Shown here: one piece after another, positions 11,601 through 27,016 of the stretch
How positions within the stretch are numbered: the stretch's first letter is position 1
Layout: each line of letters begins with the position of its first letter
Source: Clavaria fumosa
Lineage: Eukaryota > Basidiomycota > Agaricomycetes > Agaricales > Clavariaceae
Length of the DNA: 64,000 nt
Direction of reading: 5' to 3'
NCBI GenBank assembly: GCA_951802425.1
Contig: OX637804.1
Coordinates: 1,426,001 to 1,490,000 of the forward strand
Translations under genes and position numbers: made by a program
Notes under the pieces: generated by a model
What the model saw: only the letters and a program-made list of their open reading frames with translations
Database searches by the model: none
Told to the model about the DNA's origin: nothing

Positions 11601-13749
11601 CCAAAGCTATCTTCCTTCCTTCTCTCACTTCCACTCCTGAGCTCTCCACCCGGTTAAACTTCTCCCGCTTCCTGTCTGCAAGTGCCGGGTTTGGCATGGA
11701 TAGATGTGTTGGAGTGCCAGCATCAACAAAACGTGATAGCATATCAAAGATATCAGTAGCAGATGGTCTTTCTGTGGGGGTTTTCCTCCAGCATGACTCC
11801 GCAAGGTCCCAAATCCCATCAGGAAAAGGAACACCCCCATCACCCTCAAGTCTCTCCGGTCTCACATCTTGTCGGACTACAAGTTCAATGAAGTCAGCAT
11901 AACGGATGTGACCCAATGGAACATCATCCATATATATCTACAAGTTCCATCAAAAAAAAAGTTCGAGATAACAGGTCAATGGGTAATCTTACCTCATATA
12001 TTGTCATGCCAAAAGCATAGATATCGCAGGGCTTTCTGAGTCTCCCACCAATCAATAATTCGGGTGCCATCCAATTCCGGGACCCAACTGGAGCTGTAAT
12101 ACCAGCTGTTGCTGTGCGGGTGGTAATATCAGACATCACACGCGAGAGCCCAAAATCACAAAGCACAGCTCTTCCCCCATCATCAACGAGGACATTGGGC
12201 TGGAGCAGAATAGATGCCTCAGGTCATATGTAGACTACACAAGAAACATCACCTACAGCTTTGAGATCACCATGTACGACTTGCTTAGAATGCAAGTACA
12301 GTAAGCCACAGGACATATCACAAAGCTGCAAAGAACTAATGAGCACATGTGTGGATTTCACGAGATAAACCATACGATTGCAACCCGATTACAGGCAGGG
12401 TGGCTCCGGATGTATTCACGAGCATTTCCATTTCTGTAGTATGGCATGACAATAAAGGGTGTGTCATCCAACACATTTGCACCGAGGAATTCTATGAGGT
12501 ACAAGGTATTATACAGAGAGATTTATGAGGGATTTTCACGGGCTTACGCAAGATGTGGGGGTGAATTAGTTTTGACCAAATCTGGCCAATGAACCTTAGC
12601 ATATAGGAGTTCCAGGAGTGCGTTGGAGTACCCACCTCAACTTCCTGTCGCATAACCTGCATGGATACTAACAATGAGTGCCAGACCAGAGTTGAAAAGT
12701 CTAACACCTACTGATAAAGCCGGTGTGATCCCATTGTCCATCCTGAAAACTTTCATCGCAACTGGTGTCTTGTTCCATGTCCCTTTGAGAATTTGTCCAC
12801 TGATCATCAAACATAAGTACAACAAGCATGGGCAAAGAGACAACATGAAGTGACATACAAGCCACCGGATCCAATTTTCGGGCCCATATCAACTTCGAAG
12901 GATGTGATTGTCCAAGTATCCAGCTTCACTTGTGTACCGCTTATGTTCGATAGGTATCGCACACTCTGCTCATAAAATTGCTGCTCTCGATCTGAACTCA
13001 ATTGCTCCTTAAGTTGCTTTTGCAACGAAGCAAGCATTGACACTATATTGTTTTGCCAAGCATCTATATGTCGAGCCATTCATAGTTGAATCAGCCTGAC
13101 GTGAAAACCGGTTCATAACCACACATACTATTAGTAAGCAGCACATCACGTAATTGATTCTGATTTCTTTCGAGGTCATCGAGCCGCTTTGACAAAAGGT
13201 TTTGATCAGCGGCTCGAGCTTTGTCATTCATGGACTGCCAATCCTGAATGTCCAAAAGGGCTGATATCTGTTCGTTGTGTCAATCCACTGAGGGCAATTC
13301 ATTGAAGAATTATAATTTACCTGGAACGATGCCACGGCATTGGTAATACGACGATGATAGCCATCAATCAACATAATTCTTTGCTGTTTCATGTACATAG
13401 ACTTGAGGAAGGAGTACGAAGACTGTCGACATATGAATTCGGATATCTCTTTGAGTAGACTGGCCAATGAAGCATGTTCAGGATGCAAAAAGAGGTAGAT
13501 ATGTTTTGAGGATGCTCACCAAGATAAATCCTTGAGCTGAGAACACATTCCGGCCTCTGACAAGTGCCCACTGCGATACTGACTATCGAGCGTTCGTAAA
13601 AGCTGCGCAATCAGAGAGGCAAGGCAATGGAGTTGTTGATTGCTTGCCTGGACCTCCTGAACAGAGGTCCAGATGTGCCGAAATAGCGAGAAAGCGACGG
13701 AGAGACCGGGCACAGGTGTGAGGATCAGAGCGTGCTGGATGATATCCAT
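10057..13749 (-). CDS. Helical-domain / TKL-type protein kinase / TPR-array protein
   Basis: The gene starts at the ATG at 13749 (minus) and has about ten exons. Exons 1-4 (13749 to about 13090) encode a helical N-terminal domain containing PVPGLSVAFSLF. The kinase follows: glycine loop GSGGFGQILKGTW formed across an intron near 12845, VAMK lysine near 12750, catalytic HGDLKAPNVL near 12270-12180, CDFGLSRV, and WMAPELL near 12065. All catalytic residues are present. The kinase ends near 11720 at RPSATDIFDML. A long exon (11931-10057) then carries 11 TPR units of 42 residues built on LDKAESL and LGAEHPDTLSSI, like kinesin-light-chain TPRs. The fold resembles fungal TKL-type kinases. Receptor-like signalling with TPRs as ligand sensor is inference. 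The final unit is frame-shifted, so the protein ends early at 10057. Confidence 0.8.
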
Positions 13750-14851
13750 ATCGATTGAGGTGGAGATATGGCAAGGACGAGCAGACGCTTACATCCAGGG
13801 TCGTTGTACACAAACACCGACAACCATTGACCAACGATTCAAAATATTGCCGCACCCGTGAACAAGTGGGAATGACGGAACTCAAAGGGAAAACGGAGAT
13901 GTCGATGACAGAGACGAGTTTTCATCGATCGTTGCCTACGTCGTCTGCCACTGCCACTGCACTGCCACTGCCACTACTACTCCTCGTCACGGTCGTCGTG
14001 ATCGTCGTGGTTGTGATGTTACAGCACTCCCTCCGTCGTCGATCGATCGATCGTAAAAACGGGAGGTGTATAGGTGAGTATATATATGAGAGAGATGTAT
14101 TAGACGGTCGTTATTATTCTGTTTCACTTGTTTGGCCGAGTTTCCCATTTTAGTAATACAATGTCGACTTCGAAACACGTGACAGTATAGTCAATAAGTC
14201 ATGTGACGACGACATCAATAACATCCGTGACAACAACCACAAGGACAAAGAGTAGGAAAGACGGAACTATATCATGTCATGAGAGTGAGTAACGATCAAT
14301 GAAATCTCGGGTCTCCGTGTCTGTCTCCGTGTCTGTCTCCGTCTCTGTCACAGCCACTGCACTGCCACAGCTACTACAACTGCTACTACAACTGCTACTA
14401 CAACTTCCTCGTCGTCCAGTCGTCGTCGTAGTCGTGATGTCACTAGCACTCCCTTCCTTCGTCGATCGATCATAAAAGTGGTTCCTTAGACTTATGAGCC
14501 GTACTATATTGACTTTGGAATTGACTTCGGAGTGGTCCTCGCTGAAACTCATACTCAGGCCCAGGGCGTTACACGTGTGCAATGCATGTCTACCATTAAG
14601 CGAGACAGCGCCTCAGTTCGACAATCCATAAATTGTATTGATGAGCGCCGGGAAATGCTGCTACCCAACCCGTGGCAAAAGGGTAGCATGTGCGCTTCAA
14701 CCGTGATGATCGATCAAAGAGCTAGATAGCGACGGACTTTTTTGGGGGTGAGGGAGGAACACCGGATCGGTTCTATTACTACTACCAACAACAACAACAA
14801 CTCCGCATTCCCTCTCATGCGCAGCCGACTTGCCACTCCTCTGCCATCATA
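13750..14851. repeat. Intergenic region with locally duplicated and dispersed repeats
   Basis: This is the shared upstream region of the minus-strand kinase gene and the plus-strand membrane-protein gene. Two related units start near 13875 and 14258. Each has GACGGAACT, then a CACTGCACTGCC tract, a run of GTCGT-like triplets, GTCGATCGATC and TAAAA. Between them, 14075-14345 matches the copy at 5862-6130. Microsatellites include GATCGATCGATC near 14040 and a CTACTACAACTG-type tract near 14370-14405. No gene is supported. Confidence 0.6.
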
Positions 14852-16248
14852 ATGTGTCGCAATTTTTTTCTCTTCTGGTCTCTTTGGCCTCTCTCCCGTC
14901 TCGTAGCTCTGGGAGGCAACGTGACGGTTGGCGACGCTGGCATCCCATGGCCGATGGGCGGCCCAAATCCGTGGAGCACGGCCCCTTCATTCTGCGCCGT
15001 CGGTGACCAGGCCCACTTCGCCTATCTCGCTGGAATGTCAGTCAACTACACCTTCACAGGCGAGTCCTGCCCTTTTTCTCTCTCTCTCCCTTATCGTCTC
15101 ATCGGTCGAACTCGCGGGTTTGGATTTTCAGGGACTGCAGTATACCTGGGCATTCTTCGCACTCCAGTCACCGGAATCTACGTCGTCAACGTCAGTACAC
15201 CCGGGCGCTGAACCTACCTCGCAAAGAAAAGCTGACTCGTCTCCCAGATCGATGACCAGGAACTCCACGAACTCGACGGCTACCACGCGGGCCAGGGGAT
15301 ATGCGACGTCCAATTCAACCGCACCGGACTCAACTTTCAGCAACACAGAATAGCCATCACCCTCACACGCACCTCGCCACAGGCTGCCCCGAACGCGACG
15401 AGGCCCTATCTAGAGCTCGACGAAATCATCGTCCGTCCTCTCCCCTCTCTCCTCATTGCCGTGCCCATCTCACACACAGCCCCCCGCAGTACTCCGTCCC
15501 CGACTCCTCCTCCTCCAGCTCCGCCAGCACCTCCACAGCGTCCCCAACCATAATAATACCGCCCACCGTCTCCATCCCCGCCGCCTCTACCACCACCTCA
15601 ACAACAGGCGCTGCCGACACCGCCGCGGGCCCAGGGCTCCGCGTCGCAGGCATTGCGGGCATCGCTGCGGGCATCGCGCTCGCGCTCGTCGGCCTCCTCG
15701 CGGGCGTGGGTTTCCTCCTCTGGCGCCGCCGCCGGAACGCACGCGCGGTGAACGTGCGCGACCCGCCCGCCGCCGCGCGCCTCGACCTTGTCCCCGTGCC
15801 CTTCCGCCTCGACGCGCCGACGTGCTGCGCCGAGGCGGGCCAGCCCGGGCACGACCCCACCCACGGGGGGTCGCAGAGCGGGACGTACACGGGGTCGCAC
15901 GGCGGGGCGTACACGGGGATACTCAGCGGGACGTACACGGGCAGCGGGTCGTACGCGGGGACGCGCAGTGCGGCGACGCGGAGCACTGCGCAGCCGTCTG
16001 TGGTCTCGGCGTCGACGGGGGTGTCTGAGGTGCGTCCGTTGCTGCTGGCGGCGACGGATGCGGCCCCGTTCCGGACGCCGCTGCCCTCCTTGTCGCAGGA
16101 GGCGGTGCCGCTGCGGTCGGCGGTGACGCCCCCGTCACAAGAGGCGGGCGCGGCAGGCCCCTCGTTTACGTCGATATCGGAGGCGGACATCCCGGACGAC
16201 CCGCCCCCCGCCTATGTCGAGGTCCAGAGGAGGAGGACCAAACGATGA
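14852..16248 (+). CDS. Secreted/single-pass membrane protein with Ser-rich stalk
   Basis: The ATG at 14852 starts a hydrophobic signal sequence. The ectodomain includes NVTVGDAG, FTGTAVYLGIL, GIYVVNIDDQELHELDGY and NRTGLNFQQHRIAITL, a layout common in basidiomycete surface proteins with a jelly-roll-like ectodomain. Introns are at about 15060-15129 (apparently GC-AG), 15190-15247 and 15432-15490. A Ser/Thr stalk (near 15500-15600) leads to one membrane helix rich in Ala, Gly and Leu (about 15640-15720). A WRRRR stop-transfer signal and a long disordered cytosolic tail with SGTYTG-type repeats near 15880-15960 follow. The stop is at 16246-16248. A role as a wall or surface sensor is possible but not shown. 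Confidence 0.7.
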
Positions 16249-16898
16249 GAAACGAGCTTTCACATCTCTTTTTTTCAGTACTTTTTTCATTCTTTTTTCA
16301 TCCCTTCGTTGCTCTGCATTATCCATTGAACGATCCATATCTTCTTGGAACTCTTGTATGCTTCCCCGTTCTCCTCCCCCAGCATAAAACCAAGTCTCGG
16401 CCCACATGAATCTCGGCCCACATTCATGTTGGAGACATCACCCGTCAGCAACCGGAAATCTACCCACGACGATCGAGAGATTCCCCCCCACTCGGCTTCT
16501 GATAGTTCTTTTTTATTTTCTCTGTTTTCTATGACGAATAATAGATAATAGCTAAACGCATGGGAGTCGGGACTTTGTCGGTGCTTTCCTTTTTTTTTTT
16601 GCTACTAGTCCAAAATCGGCAACGACGTGTATTCGATGGTAAGCAATCGCTGTGGAGACACGTAATGCTTAGGAACGCCGTCAACGCGGCGTAACTAGGC
16701 GGCACCGGCAGCACCGATTGTGCGAGGCTAATCACTTCCACGTCGCTTGCATTGGGCGCTGTTCCCATGTTCTCGCGCCGTGAGAGAAAAAGAATTCGTG
16801 ATCGGACCGAGCCTTTTGGGTCATCACGTGAGGATCCACCACGTGGGCACGGAGCAGACGCGCTCGCGACTAGCCTCTCCCCTTCTGCACCAAGGACC
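16249..16898. other. 3' untranslated region and MSH2 upstream region
   Basis: The left half is T-rich and follows the stop of the preceding gene. The right half (16750-16890) is the presumed MSH2 promoter. An antisense open frame at 16529-16969 has no recognisable content and I do not call it. Confidence 0.55.
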
Positions 16899-19800
16899 AT
16901 GGCACTCATGTACGGAAAAGAGAAAGACGCAGAGCATGACATTGGTACCGCCGCCAAACATGGCACCAACGCTTCGAGCTAATCCCCCTTTCACCAGAAT
17001 CCGCCGCGGACCCGGGGTTCGTCGCCTTCTTCGCGCGGCTGCCGCCCACGTCGCCCGCACGCGGCACGGTGCGGCTGTTCTTCCGGCAGGAGTTCTACTC
17101 CGCGCACGGCGCGGACGCGCTCTTCGTCGCGGCGCACGTGTTCCGCACGCAGCACGTCGTGAAGTACCTCGGCGCGGGCGGGCGCGCGGCGGGGCTCCCG
17201 AGCGTCACGCTCAGCGAGAGCGTCGCGGTCGCGTTCCTGCGGGACGCGCTCACCGCGAAGCAGCTGCGCATTGAGATCTGGCGGCCTGAGAGCGGGCAAG
17301 GCAGGAAGGCCGCCCGGTTCGTGCTTGACAAAGAGGTGCGTGGGGCGCGCACGCGCCCCTCTTGTTCCCTGCCGTGCGTGTGTGTGTTTGACGACGCGGC
17401 GCGGTTGCAAGGCGTCCCCCGGGAACCTACAAGCCGTGGAGGATCTCCTATTCACGAACTCCGACCTGCTCTCCGCGCCGATCGTGATGGCCATCAAGGT
17501 CGGCACCGTATCGTCCGCCCCAAAGGCGCGGAGCAAGGCCGTGGGCATCGCCTTCGCCGATACGAGCGTCCGCACGCTCGGTGTATCCGACTTCCTGGAC
17601 AATGACATCTTCTCCAACACAGAGGTTGGTCGCGCCGTCGCGCGTCTCTGTTCTCCCGCTCGTGACCTGATTCTCCGGTCTTCCCAGTCGCTCATCATCC
17701 AGCTCTCCGTGAAGGAGGCGATCATCCCTACTGGCACTGCATCTGGCACGGCCGACCGCGACCTCGACCTCAACAAGCTCCGAGCCGTCCTCGAACGTTG
17801 CGGCGTCGTGATAACTGAGCGCAAACTATGTGCGTCTCCAACCCCGCAGACTGACACAACCACCTTGCCTGAGGCGGCCTACAGCGGACTTCAATGCGAA
17901 ATCTATAGAGGAAGACATCTCGAGGCTGCTCATCCCCAATGCCAGCACAGCAGCGCCCACAAGTGCCGACGTGTCCACGACGATCCGTATGCCCGTTTTC
18001 CTCCCCCATTGCCTTAGCTGAAGATGCTGTGGGTGGTCTGCTTTAGCGCAGCTTGCCCTGCCCACCGCTCCCGCCTCTCTTGCCGCGCTGATCAATTATC
18101 TCTCGCTGCTCTCTGACTCAGCAAATCACGGGGCATACACCCTGCGCACTCACGACCTCTCGCAGTTCATGAGGCTGGACGCCAGCGCGCTGCGTGCCCT
18201 CAACCTGACGGAGGCGCCCGGCAACGCCGTACGTTCCTTGTTTTTTTCTTTCTTTAATTTTCTCGTTTTTGCGGCCATATAGAAGCTCAACTTCCGGCCA
18301 GGGCTCGTTCAACCGCAGCACCACCCTGTTGGGGCTGCTCAACAAGTGCAAGACTGCACAGGGCACGAGGATGCTGGGCAGCTGGCTCAGACAGCCGCTG
18401 ATAAATCTGCACGAGATCCGTGAGCCATTCCGTTCCTCCTGCGGAGCTGCCTTCCGCTCGCTTGACGAGGTCGTTTTTTTTATACCAGACAAGCGACAGA
18501 ATCTGGTGGAGATATTCGTGGGAGATATCGACTCTCGGCAGACCCTCCAGGTCTGTGCATCCCTCTTGTTATTCTGTGAAATCAGGCTGAGTCTCGAAAC
18601 GGATTCCAGGACGAGTTCATGAAGTACATGCCAGACTTGCATCGATTGAGCAAACGCTTTCAGCGGTCTGTGGCCACACTAGAAGACGTTGTCCGTGTGT
18701 ATCAGGTGGTGCTCAAGGTACGCTGCACATTCGGGTGTCTCATGGGGCTCATACTGTATATCGTGTAGCTGCCGGGTATGATAGACAACCTGGGGCTCGT
18801 CGAATCAAAACAGGAGGGCTATAAAGAGCTCCTTGAGGAAAGCTACCTTGTGCAGCTCAGAGTGCGTTTCCACATGTCTTCGAAACGCCCACTCAACGCG
18901 TCTCCCGCTAGGAACATGAGTCCAACCTCTCCAAGTACGCCGAGATGGTCGAGCAGACGCTCGATCTCAGCGAACTTGACCACCACAACTACGTCATCAA
19001 ACCGGACTACGACCCCCATCTCCGCGAGCTGGCGGATAGGCTGATGCAGGTACGAGGGCCACTCGTTTTTTCCAGTCCCGTCGTCCCGTGTCACTTGCGC
19101 GCGCGCGCCCACAACAGATACGGGACGGGCTCGACAGCGAACACCGCGCCGCCGGGCGTGAGCTCGACATGGAACTGGACAAGAAGTTGCATCTGGAAAA
19201 CTCACAAAATTACGGCTATTGCTTCCGGTTGACTAAAAATGTCTGTTTTTCTGAAATATCCCTGCTACTGCCGCGGAGTGCAAACACCCATTGACCCCAG
19301 AATACAGGATGCGAAAGCCATTTTCAAAAACAAGAAATACATCGAGTTAGGCACGATCAAGAGCGGGGTCTTCTTCACGACGAGGGAGCTGAAGGACCTC
19401 GCAAGCGAGTACGCAGACACGACCAAGGCCTATGCCACTACGCAGAGTGGGCTTGTGAAGGAGGTCGTCAACATTGCCTGTGAGCACTCCTGGCATTGAG
19501 CATGTCATGCATTGTCTGAAGTTTGGACTCCATGCAGCAACGTATACACCCGTACTCGAATCTCTGGACCACCTGATCGCGCACATGGACCTGATATTGA
19601 GGTAAGCTCGACACTTGGTCTCCGGTGGCATCGGTCATGACGGTTCCCAAAGCTTTGCGCATGTGTCGGTCAACGCACCCGAGCCCTACGTCAAGCCCAC
19701 CGTGGTGGAAAAGGGTTTGTTATGCAGCACGGAGCGGGCAATCGCGTGCTGACGTCTCCCAGGCTCAGGTAATCTCGTGCTTCGAGATGCGCGACATCCG

Positions 19801-21177
19801 TGCCTGGAGGTTCAGGACGATATAAGCTTCATTCCGAACGACATCGAGATGATTAAAGGTATATCGAATATCGTTCCACTGACCTCAGTTTGTTGACGTC
19901 AAAAAATGTCTTAGACCAGAGCGAATTCCAAATCATTAGTACGGACAATCTTGTGCACCGATTGGGCCACAATTCATGACAATGACAGCTGGACCGAACA
20001 TGGGAGGAAAGAGTACATATATCCGGCAGGTGCACAGTCGCCACATATTTCTCAAGTCATTCCTAGCTTACTGTCAGCAAGGCCGGTGTGATCGCTCTCA
20101 TGGCCCAAACCGGATGCTTTGTCCCCTGCTCGGAAGCTACCCTACCTGTGTTCGATTCGATTCTTTGTCGAGTAGGGGCCGGTGACAGTCAACTCAAGGG
20201 CGTGTCTACTTTTATGGCAGAAATGCTTGAAACCGCCACTATACTCCGGGTCCGTCCTGCTGCATTGTCGGCGCCATTTATGTCTCAAGTCATCCTAGTC
20301 TGCTACCCAAGATTCTCTTATTATCATTGATGAACTTGGGCGAGGTAGATTTTTAAAAATGTTCCACTAGCTTGCTCTCATTTTCTTGTCTCAAGGTACT
20401 TCGACATACGACGGGTTTGGCCTGGCATGGGCGATATCTGAGTGAGTCGAGGTTTCCGAGTCTCGCCAACGCTCACTACAATCGTGCTCCCAGGAACATT
20501 GCTTCCAAAATCCACGCCTTCTGCCTCTTTGCGACGCATTTCCACGAATTGACCGCGCTGGACCAAGATCTCACGAATGTCAAGAACCTGCATGTTGTAG
20601 CGCACGTATCCAATTCTGGTAAGGACAAGGACAGCCAAGATCGGGACATCACGCTTCTGTACAAGGTGGAGCCTGGTAAGTTCCTTGCATTTCCCAAGCG
20701 GCAGATGCTGGACCTCGCTAGGCGTATCGGACCAGAGTTTTGGTATTCACGTCGCTCAGCTTGCTAACTTCCCGGAGAGCGTCGTCAAGGTATTATCACC
20801 TCGTCTCCCCTTCTTTCGATGTCCATTCATCTTTGAAATCAGCTAGCGAAACGCAAGGCCGATGAACTAGAGGACTTTGGAACAGGTAAAGTCAGAGTAG
20901 CTACCCATTTACGATGAGTCATTGACCGCATGAGTCAGATACCACACATTCGGGGGCACAATTCCCCGCTGAAGAGATTGATGAGGGCATCTCGATCATT
21001 GAAAATTTCTTGCGAAGGTGGACCGAAGGAGAGAATGACAAGTCGGGCGATGGAGATGTTGTCATGTCAGATGGCCCGAACGCAGAAAAGGATCTGGAGG
21101 AATTGAAGAAATGCGTGGAGCAATTCCGACCTCAAATCGAAGGTAATGCGTGGATTCAGTCAGTACTTTCGCACTAG
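16899..21177 (+). CDS. MSH2: DNA mismatch repair protein MSH2 (MutS homologue)
   Basis: MSH2 pairs with MSH6 or MSH3 in the nucleus to recognise mispairs. The ATG at 16899 opens a 46-bp exon, and a 53-bp intron (16945-16997) joins it in phase to [17 protein letters not shown], the MutS N-terminal domain. Many exons follow. Connector/lever pieces are [16 protein letters not shown] and [13 protein letters not shown] near 18330-18420; clamp pieces are near 18900-19200. In the ATPase domain, Walker A is [13 protein letters not shown] near 20000, followed by AQTGCFVPC, and Walker B is [17 protein letters not shown], split by an intron near 20310-20410. ATHFHEL lies near 20535. The C-terminal helices end at [11 protein letters not shown] with TAG at 21175-21177. 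Start and stop fit the family well and all catalytic motifs are intact. Confidence 0.92.
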
Positions 21178-21300
21178 AGTAGTACGCTAGCGATCCCGAC
21201 CCCCGGCAGGATGTCCAATTCGCGACAACTGTCAGTAGATGGTACTACAGAAATGGCCTCAGAATCGCAACACCAGCCCTTTGGCAGAAGGCTCAGGCAT

Positions 21301-24272
<2,972 letters not shown>

Positions 24273-24331
24273 GCCAGTGAGTGTCTGCGAAGTCAGTCCG
24301 ATTGCCTTTTTGAGACGCAGCCAGAAATGGG
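24273..24331. promoter_or_regulatory. 59-bp space between divergent start codons
   Basis: The TRM4 ATG (minus, 24272) and the EF-hand gene ATG (plus, 24332) are only 59 bp apart. The two genes must share promoter elements or have transcription starts that overlap the other gene. No TATA box is evident in the gap. Confidence 0.5.
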
Positions 24332-25221
24332 TTGGCACCCATGAGCGACCTGACTTTGAAAGACGAGGACGATTTCGGCTTCTCAACGCTGCATCCTGCC
24401 AAGCGCCACCACATTGACAATGCGTTCAATGTTGTAGCTCGTGAAGCATCAATTGACGGCGGCTCGCGCCCGGCTATTTCTTCAGATGCTCCGGGTGGAT
24501 TCATCGTTGAGGACGAGGACGAGGAGCAACCACAAAATGCGCTATCATACATCCCTCTTTCAGCAATAGGGGCTGCCTTACGCCACCTCGATCTACCATC
24601 CGACGATCCCGAGGTCCTCCAAGTCTTTCGAAATGCAGCATCAGGTTGGGGTACCAAAGGCGGGGGAACGGAAGGCATTATTAGCAGAGACGATTTCAGA
24701 TCTGTCTGCGCTGTCTTGTTAGACAATGACGTCGACCTTGACCTTGATGTCGTTGCTGAAGCCCAAGACGATAGTGGTTCTGAAGATGTTGAAGATGAGC
24801 CAGATGACGACAACGACGACGATTACTTTGACCCCAAACCTTCAAAATCCCGGGGCAAAACCGTACACAAGCGCGCCAGGAATCACTCGCCCAAACCTTC
24901 AAAATTGGAGGATGATACACCATCTCTGACGTCCCTCCAGGCCGAAGAATGTCGGCGCGCTTTTGCGTTATTCTTTCCTGATACCCCGTTTGTCGAGCTG
25001 GATAACAAAAAAATTACAATGGAGGTCGTCACACGAGCAACTAGAGAACTAGGGGTGAAGCTCAAAAGTGATGAAGTACGTTCTCTAACACTGAACTTGT
25101 CCTTTCTCACAAGCGTCACCTTTAGATTGTTGAGATGTTAGAGGCTTTCTCGAATTCCGCTGACAAATCCATGAGTTTTGTTGATTTTCAAAAGATGATG
25201 GTCATAGCTAGAATGGTTTGA
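24332..25221 (+). CDS. Acidic protein with C-terminal centrin-like EF-hand pair
   Basis: There are two exons (24332-25075 and 25126-25221) with a 50-bp intron, giving 279 residues. A second ATG at 24341 could also be the start. The middle is very acidic (SEDVEDEPDDDNDDDYFD, about residues 150-170), followed by a basic segment (KSRGKTVHKRARNH). The C-terminal third reads AFALFFPDTPFVELDNKKIT, then ELGVKLKSDEIVEMLEAFS and MSFVDFQKMM. That is the spacing of an EF-hand pair as in centrin or calmodulin, but the first loop lacks most acidic calcium ligands. Rad33-like or other centrin-type repair proteins are candidates. Identity is uncertain. Confidence 0.65.
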
Positions 25222-26566
25222 CATTCTAAATCTTGGGATTTTCCACACTCATGAGCTGGGCAATTTGTAAACAGCTGCGGCTTATTGCTTTGTAGACTAG
25301 ATATGACACATTTGAGTAGTTATTTGCAATATTAGCCACCAATCACACTCATAGCCCCTGAGGTTTCTTCTCTTTGTTGTCAGAGTCTGATTTCACAAAA
25401 GGGTGAAGTTGTGCTGAGTTCAAGACCAGAGTTCAAGACAACACTCAGGACAGGGGGTCAAGGGGTGGGGATGCAGCCTCAACTTATGGGTTGTGCCACC
25501 ACATGTATTATGTATATGTATCCCAATTTACCTCACCAGTACACTAGTACAATGCCCTAGGCAAAAGTTGGAGTTCAGAGGACAATTTCAGACTCTGTCA
25601 GAGTTGTGTGAGGCTCATTGGTGTTGTTGAGAACAGTGAGGACAAAGTCAGAAACATTCAGGACAAGTGTCCAGAACCTGATGATGTAGATATTCAAACT
25701 GGAGGACATAGACATACATTGTTACACCTATGTCATGGGGGTCAGGCAAAGTCAAGAAGAACAATCAGAGTTTGGTTGGAGTTGGGCTTGGGGATGAGAC
25801 TTGGCAAATGTATTGAATGATGCCCCTCTGCAGATCAGTGCCTTGTGCTTGGGATTTTGGATGAGAGGGGGTTCTGGGTGGTATGAGGGGCAGGAGTACT
25901 TTGAGGAAAGTGTGAGTAGGCAGGGTCCTATTCTAATGGGTACTTACACAGTACTCAAGTCCAAGGCAATACTAGTAATGGAGATAACTCTAGTAAGACT
26001 ATGGAATCTGTTTGTAGTGATAGAGTAAATGTCCAGAAGTCAGTAAGTAGCTAACTATGGGACTATGGAATAGAGATGAGACCTGATGTATGAATGTTAA
26101 ACTACTATCCATGATTGTGAGGATGTTCCCAAAAGTTCATCAGCTGTCTGGACAATGAGTCCAGACCAGGGTTGGTTCCCAGGTTGCCTGAGGCAACCAG
26201 GCACTGGTGTGGACATCAGTTGGTACCTTCCAAGGCACACCCCTGGAGTCTGCATCAAATTGTACAAGTGAGGTCTGGCCCACTAGACATAAGTCCAGGG
26301 TGCTGGGCCCATACTGTATATGAATGTCCAGAGACTGCCAGAGATTACTCCAGTGGACAGGCATGACAGTATCCCCCTCTTAGGGCCAAGCCCTGAGGCC
26401 CTTGATCCAGTATCATGCTTGGTCTGGATTTGGGTGAGTGAGCTGATCAGATCAGGACCCTTCCAGTCCAAAATAGAAAGTTGGGTCAGGGATTTGGTGG
26501 AGTCTGAATTCTGTAACTGAGTATACAGTATAATCTGGGGCATCAGCCCATCACCAATCACCTTTC
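25222..26566 (-). mobile_element. Decayed gypsy-like remnant (LTR-like part and end of pol), minus orientation
   Basis: On the minus strand, 26561-26370 encodes the C-terminal end of a gypsy-type pol: LDWKGPDLISSL, then GLGPKRGIL-like or GLALRGG-like residues in neighbouring frames. It ends in a purine-rich stretch (CCTAAGAGGGGGATACTG) that resembles a polypurine tract next to an LTR. The rest to about 25230 is CpG-poor, low-coding DNA, probably that LTR. Exact ends are not visible. Confidence 0.5.
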
Positions 26567-26625
26567 TGTTAGGGCCTGTCCCATCCTGTAAGTGATACTG
26601 AGGGTTGATTTGTTGGTGAATGGAC
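26567..26625 (-). repeat. Fragment of the 1.4 kb LTR family
   Basis: It starts TGTTAGGGCCTGTCCCATC and continues to about TTGGTGAATGG, as at 7429 and as the reverse of the ends at 28413 and 31388. Then the match stops, so this is a truncated copy inside another repeat. Confidence 0.6.
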
Positions 26626-27016
26626 TTATAGAACTCTTATTCTATAAAACTGTTGCTAGCATGGGGCCCAAATGGTGTCCCAGGTGGTCGCTCCACAACT
26701 CCTAATGAGTTGCCCATGCGCCCTTCTGACAATGGTCACAGAGCAAGGGCCCTGTCCACTGGACCAGGAAACTACTAGAAGGACTATGTAGAGGGCCTTT
26801 CCTTGCCCTGTACACTACACAATTCACTGGTATGTAGCTGTAAAACAAAGTTCCAGGCCTTGGGCACTCGGTATCACTTGGGGAGGGTCACAGTAGACTT
26901 CCTCTGGGTCTGGTCATGTGTATCTACACACAGTAAAAATTTCATGCAGTTCTGTTACACACCGCAGGCAGGGTAAAGGAGAAGAGGATGATAGGGGCTG
27001 AGCTGTGACAACATGT
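26626..27016. other. Unassigned repeat-like sequence
   Basis: No coding frame or recognised repeat boundary is visible. The stretch lies between an LTR fragment and a solo LTR. Confidence 0.4.

Noticed and set aside
16529..16969. 146-codon minus-strand frame upstream of MSH2
   Set aside because: No recognisable content, and it overlaps the MSH2 start and promoter.
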